From Actinomycetota bacterium (GTDB taxonomy: Bacteria > Actinomycetota > Coriobacteriia > Anaerosomatales > PHET01), in the NCBI GenBank assembly GCA_029265315.1, contig JAJUJM010000009.1, forward strand, positions 1-64,000: 64,000 nt of DNA, read 5' to 3'. Shown here one piece after another: positions 61,278-64,000 of the stretch. The notes beneath the pieces are model-generated. The model ran no database searches. It saw only the letters and a list, made by a program, of their open reading frames with translations, and was not told where the DNA came from. Numbering within the stretch: the first letter of the stretch is position 1; each line of letters begins with the position of its first letter. Position numbers and translations under genes: made by a program.

Positions 61278-63107
61278 TCACGCTTCGCGCACCATGGCGG
61301 TGACGAACTCCGCCGTCTTCTCGATGAGTGATGGGTCGAGCTTGTCAGCGGTGTCGGTCTTCCAGTGCCAGTTGACGGGCATCCCCTTCGAGTCGAACGC
61401 CATGATGCTCAGGGCCTTGTAGCCTCGGGCGAGCGCGGGCGTCGCGTCAGTCGACAGCCCCTTGTAGAGCCGTGGCTTGATGAGTGTCTCCGTCTCGCGA
61501 GAGACCCTTCTGGCGAGTCCCACGAGACGAGCGTTCGCGCGGTAGCGGCGGGCCATGCCCTCAGCGCTCGCCCAGTACAGGGTTCCCGCGCCGCAGCCGT
61601 CGATGTTGATGATCAGGGCCTCACGCAATTCGTCGCCGTAGTCCTTCAGGAACGCCTGCATGCCGAGCGTTCCCACTTCCTCCGCGCCTGTGGCGACGAA
61701 CCAGACCTCCTTCTCGGTCAGCTCCCGATCGACTGACTCGGTGACACGGCGACGGATGCGCGCGGCCTCGCTCGCGGCGAAGTCAGGGTCCCCGATCGGG
61801 TCATCGCCCGCCCAGCCGCCTTTCCACCCGAACCCATCGTCGTCGGGGTCGTCCTCGCCGAAGTTGTCCCAGCTGCCTATGTCCCTGCCGGCCTTCCTGG
61901 CGTCGAAGTCCTCACCGACCCCCAGCCAATCGCGTGGCGCAGCGTCTTCCCGCGGTCTCTTGCGTCCCAGGCCGCCGAACAGGCCGCCCATCTTGCGCGG
62001 GCGACGCGACACCTCCATCTCGTCGGGCCCCGGTCCGGCGATATCGGGTGGCAGCACATCGGGAGCCACTCGCGACACATCCGCCGTGGCGTCGCCGACA
62101 TCCTCGGCCCAACTGTCCGTCGCCGCGGACGGCCCCTTCACTGCGGCTGGATGCTCACCGACGGCTGCGAACTCCACCGTGTCGAACTCCAGCACCCCTT
62201 GATCGCGCGAGGCCGGCGTGGCAGGCCCGGCCCACGTGAAGTCGTCCGGTAGCGCCACGTCCTCGGAGGGAGGTCCCGCAGGCGTGTATCGGAGCTCGGC
62301 TCCCTCCGGCACGACGTCGAGGTCATACGCTGCCTCGGGCCCGCGGCGCACGGAAGCGAGCTCGGAGGTCGAAAGGCTCATGGCGTCGGGCTCTGGCACG
62401 ATCCGCTCCATGACGCCGAGCATCGCCGCCACGCCGGAAGCGTTGTCGTTCGCACCTTCCACGAACGGCATGAAGAACTCCCGATGCACGTTGATGAGCA
62501 CAGGTACCACGAGGTACGCGGAGACGGCCATGGTGACGTACCACAGCCACGGTTCATGACGCTGTGTCCAAGGGAGCGCCATCGCGAGCACGAAGGCCGG
62601 CGTCAGGAACGTCGCAAGCTTCATGAGTCCCATCGTGGTCGCGAAGTTGCCGACGAGGTTCGGCGAGAAGGCAAGGGACGAGCGCGCCGAGTCGTAGTGC
62701 GCGACGATGACGATGCGACGCAGCTTCTCGCCACGACGAGCGCGTGGGACGTGACGGGCGATCACGTTCTGGCTCGGGCCTTTCGGCATGAGCCTCGTGA
62801 GCCCCCATCGGGTGTCAAGGTCGGTCCAGAAGAAGAACGCGACGATCGCCGACACCGCGAACGCGGGCCACGCCAGATACGGCTTCCAGCCCGAGAAGAA
62901 CGCTGAGGCCAGCGTGAGCAGGTTGTAGATGACGTACGCCCACGAGTAGGTGCGAATCGCGTCGAACGTCTGCACCTCGGTGTCGAGCCCTCGGGCGGCG
63001 AAGGTGCGTTCGAGCCATTCAGCGGCCCGATGTTCGCTGGCCGTGGTGGCCGGACGCGGGCCGATCTCCTCAGTCAGCGTGCGCACGTACTCGATGAGCT
63101 CAGCCAT
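61278..63107 (-). CDS. M28-family zinc peptidase with membrane segments and a long insertion
   Basis: The 609-residue protein has the M28 metal ligands IVIVAHYDSARSS (HxD), EGANDNASGVAAML (Asp), ATGAEEVGTLGMQ (Glu pair), IINIDGCGAG (Asp) and HWKTDTADK (His). Membrane segments lie at about 75-95, 96-112 and 165-215. Between the second and third ligand, about 225 residues are acidic and low in complexity, with Pro/Asp-rich stretches. This insert is unusual for the family. ATG 63107 follows GGAGG. A longer frame from 63158 lacks a ribosome site. Confidence 0.85.
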   Translation of the reverse strand: MAELIEYVRTLTEEIGPRPATTASEHRAAEWLERTFAARGLDTEVQTFDAIRTYSWAYVIYNLLTLASAFFSGWKPYLAWPAFAVSAIVAFFFWTDLDTRWGLTRLMPKGPSQNVIARHVPRARRGEKLRRIVIVAHYDSARSSLAFSPNLVGNFATTMGLMKLATFLTPAFVLAMALPWTQRHEPWLWYVTMAVSAYLVVPVLINVHREFFMPFVEGANDNASGVAAMLGVMERIVPEPDAMSLSTSELASVRRGPEAAYDLDVVPEGAELRYTPAGPPSEDVALPDDFTWAGPATPASRDQGVLEFDTVEFAAVGEHPAAVKGPSAATDSWAEDVGDATADVSRVAPDVLPPDIAGPGPDEMEVSRRPRKMGGLFGGLGRKRPREDAAPRDWLGVGEDFDARKAGRDIGSWDNFGEDDPDDDGFGWKGGWAGDDPIGDPDFAASEAARIRRRVTESVDRELTEKEVWFVATGAEEVGTLGMQAFLKDYGDELREALIINIDGCGAGTLYWASAEGMARRYRANARLVGLARRVSRETETLIKPRLYKGLSTDATPALARGYKALSIMAFDSKGMPVNWHWKTDTADKLDPSLIEKTAEFVTAMVREA

Positions 63108-63232
63108 CGTATCCTCCGGTCGCGGCATGAAGCGAGAGAAGCATGGACTCGCATCCATATCCTAACGCACCCGTCCGCGACGCGGGCTGAGCAAGGCGAC
63201 GCCCCACGGCGACATCTGGGGTCGGCGCGCTC

Positions 63233-63628
63233 CTAGCCGCCGCCGGGATCGCCGCCCGAATGGCACCCGAAACACTGGTTCATCCGGTAGCCGGCGTGCT
63301 CCTCGACGAGCTTCGGATCATCGCTGTGGCACACGCAGCCCGGGATCTGGATGGCCAAGGGCGAATTCGGGTCCGCCGGAGGCGCCTTCTTGCCCCGCGC
63401 CGACGGGTCGCCGCCGCCCATCGCCGGAACGCCGGGACCGCCCATGGCTCCCGGCGAGGGCATCCCCTCCGACGCAGGCGCCTCAGGACGAGAAGCCGCG
63501 GCGTCCCCGTCGCCGGCCGACGAGACTGATGGAGCGGTCGCCTGTGGGGTGCCGAAGGCGTACAGAAGTCCCGCAGCTCCAACAAGCACCGACACCGCGA
63601 CGAGCGCGACGAACAGTCCTCTCTTCAT
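63233..63628 (-). CDS. Small secreted haem protein linked to Hcp
   Basis: The 131-residue precursor has an N-terminal membrane or signal segment (about 4-25) and a Pro/Gly/Ala/Met-rich linker. The C-terminal haem part is short. It contains CFGCH (CXXCH) and, 22 residues earlier, CVCH (CX1CH), with a conserved-looking EEHAGYRMNQ between. It follows hcp by six bases, so it may donate electrons in nitrogen-oxide detoxification. CVCH may hold a second haem or be only a relic. Confidence 0.75.
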   Translation of the reverse strand: MKRGLFVALVAVSVLVGAAGLLYAFGTPQATAPSVSSAGDGDAAASRPEAPASEGMPSPGAMGGPGVPAMGGGDPSARGKKAPPADPNSPLAIQIPGCVCHSDDPKLVEEHAGYRMNQCFGCHSGGDPGGG

Positions 63629-63634
63629 GCGAGC

Positions 63635-64000
63635 CTACACCTCCTGATGTCCGAGAATCGCGATGAGGTCCTCGCGTGGCGAAGCCGCGATCGGCTTGAT
63701 ATCGAAGTTCTCCACCAACACGTCGAGCACGTTCGGAGTGATGAACGCCGGCAGCGTGGGTCCAAGACGGATTTCTTTGATGCCCAGGTACAACAACGTC
63801 AACAGGATCGCGACCGCCTTCTGTTCGTACCAGGACAAGACCATCGACAGCGGCAGGCCGTTGACGTCTGTTCCGAACGCATCCGCGAGGGCCAGGGCGA
63901 CCTTTATCGCGGAGTACGCGTCGTTACACTGTCCCACGTCCATCAGACGGGGCAGGCCGGCGATCTCGCCGAGCTGCTTGTCGAAGAAGCGGAACTTGCC
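63635..64000 (-). CDS. hcp: Hybrid cluster protein (hydroxylamine/NO reductase), C-terminal part
   Basis: The last 121 residues of Hcp are present, and the start lies past the window edge. [20 protein letters not shown] carries the cluster-binding Cys. [20 protein letters not shown] carries the Glu ligand region and Lys. The tail [20 protein letters not shown] is typical. The protein reduces nitric oxide or hydroxylamine and helps nitrosative-stress defence in anaerobes. The gene lies just upstream of the small haem protein. Confidence 0.96.
   Translation of the reverse strand, partial: GKFRFFDKQLGEIAGLPRLMDVGQCNDAYSAIKVALALADAFGTDVNGLPLSMVLSWYEQKAVAILLTLLYLGIKEIRLGPTLPAFITPNVLDVLVENFDIKPIAASPREDLIAILGHQEV

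Noticed and set aside
61660-62202. 180-codon plus-strand frame over the M28 peptidase insertion
   Set aside because: Ser/Pro/Arg-rich antisense of an acidic segment; metal ligands on both sides lie in one minus-strand frame.
1-64000. CRISPR arrays, insertion sequences, prophage or integrase genes, attachment sites
   Set aside because: No regularly spaced repeats, transposase or integrase motifs or tRNA-end duplications were seen; both tRNA genes are flanked by ordinary genes.

Overview
The window reads as a piece of a high-GC actinobacterial chromosome. Three things suggest an anaerobic or metal/nitrogen-respiring lineage near Coriobacteriia (for example the OPB41/Anaerosomatales group): the actinobacterial cluster of FHA proteins, PP2C phosphatase, SEDS protein, PBP and Ser/Thr kinase; several large multihaem c-type cytochromes; and an NRAMP protein of the Mg-transporter type known from Eggerthella. 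This placement is inference from gene content only. Genes are densely packed, with many 1-8 nt stop/start overlaps and frequent GTG starts.

Layout. 0-8.3 kb: a membrane GAF-GGDEF cyclase; larB-larC for the nickel-pincer cofactor (larC carries an apparent frameshift); a 12-haem NapC-like cytochrome; and a marR-MFS-MutY-like operon with a promoter/operator. 8.3-15 kb: two small genes, a membrane-anchored cytochrome with 15 CXXCH and 11 expanded CXnCH sites, a secreted 9-haem cytochrome, and a HAMP protein with a CX3CH site but no output domain. 15-17 kb: FKBP, a DUF2202 protein, tRNA-Leu and a small membrane protein. 17-27 kb: kinase, FhaA, FhaB, PstP, a RodA-PBP fusion, PknB with four PASTA domains, and a membrane protein. 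This is the cell-wall/division signalling module. 27-31.5 kb: MarR plus an RND exporter. 31.6-35 kb: tRNA-Arg and a secreted caspase-like protein with calcium-loop repeats.

35-42.6 kb: phosphoribosyltransferase, DsbD/TauE-like membrane protein, RmuC, a NitT/TauT-type ABC transporter, an acetyltransferase and a HAD phosphatase. 42.6-47 kb: an M-box Mg2+ riboswitch leader, then a PRC-MgtE-like protein, an NRAMP-related Mg transporter and 5-formyl-THF cyclo-ligase. 47-51 kb: polysaccharide deacetylase, YbaK deacylase, GNAT, PRC-barrel and YtxH proteins. 51-53.4 kb: a T-box leader whose likely specifier is an alanine codon, followed by an aminotransferase and D-Ala-D-Ala ligase. 53.5-57 kb: an OB-fold-like secreted protein and a Trk potassium system (two TrkA, one newly read 53-aa membrane peptide, TrkH). 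57-61 kb: DUF5679, DUF1461, a second GGDEF protein, and a CcmF/CcsA-like haem lyase with a membrane partner. 61-64 kb: an M28 peptidase, a small haem protein and the C-terminal end of the hybrid cluster protein (Hcp), cut by the window edge.

Two themes tie the window together. One is c-type cytochrome biology with many non-canonical haem motifs plus a divergent haem lyase. The other is envelope growth control: kinases, RodA-PBP, Ddl under a tRNA-sensing leader, and polysaccharide deacetylase. Long antisense open frames are abundant because of the GC content and were not annotated.
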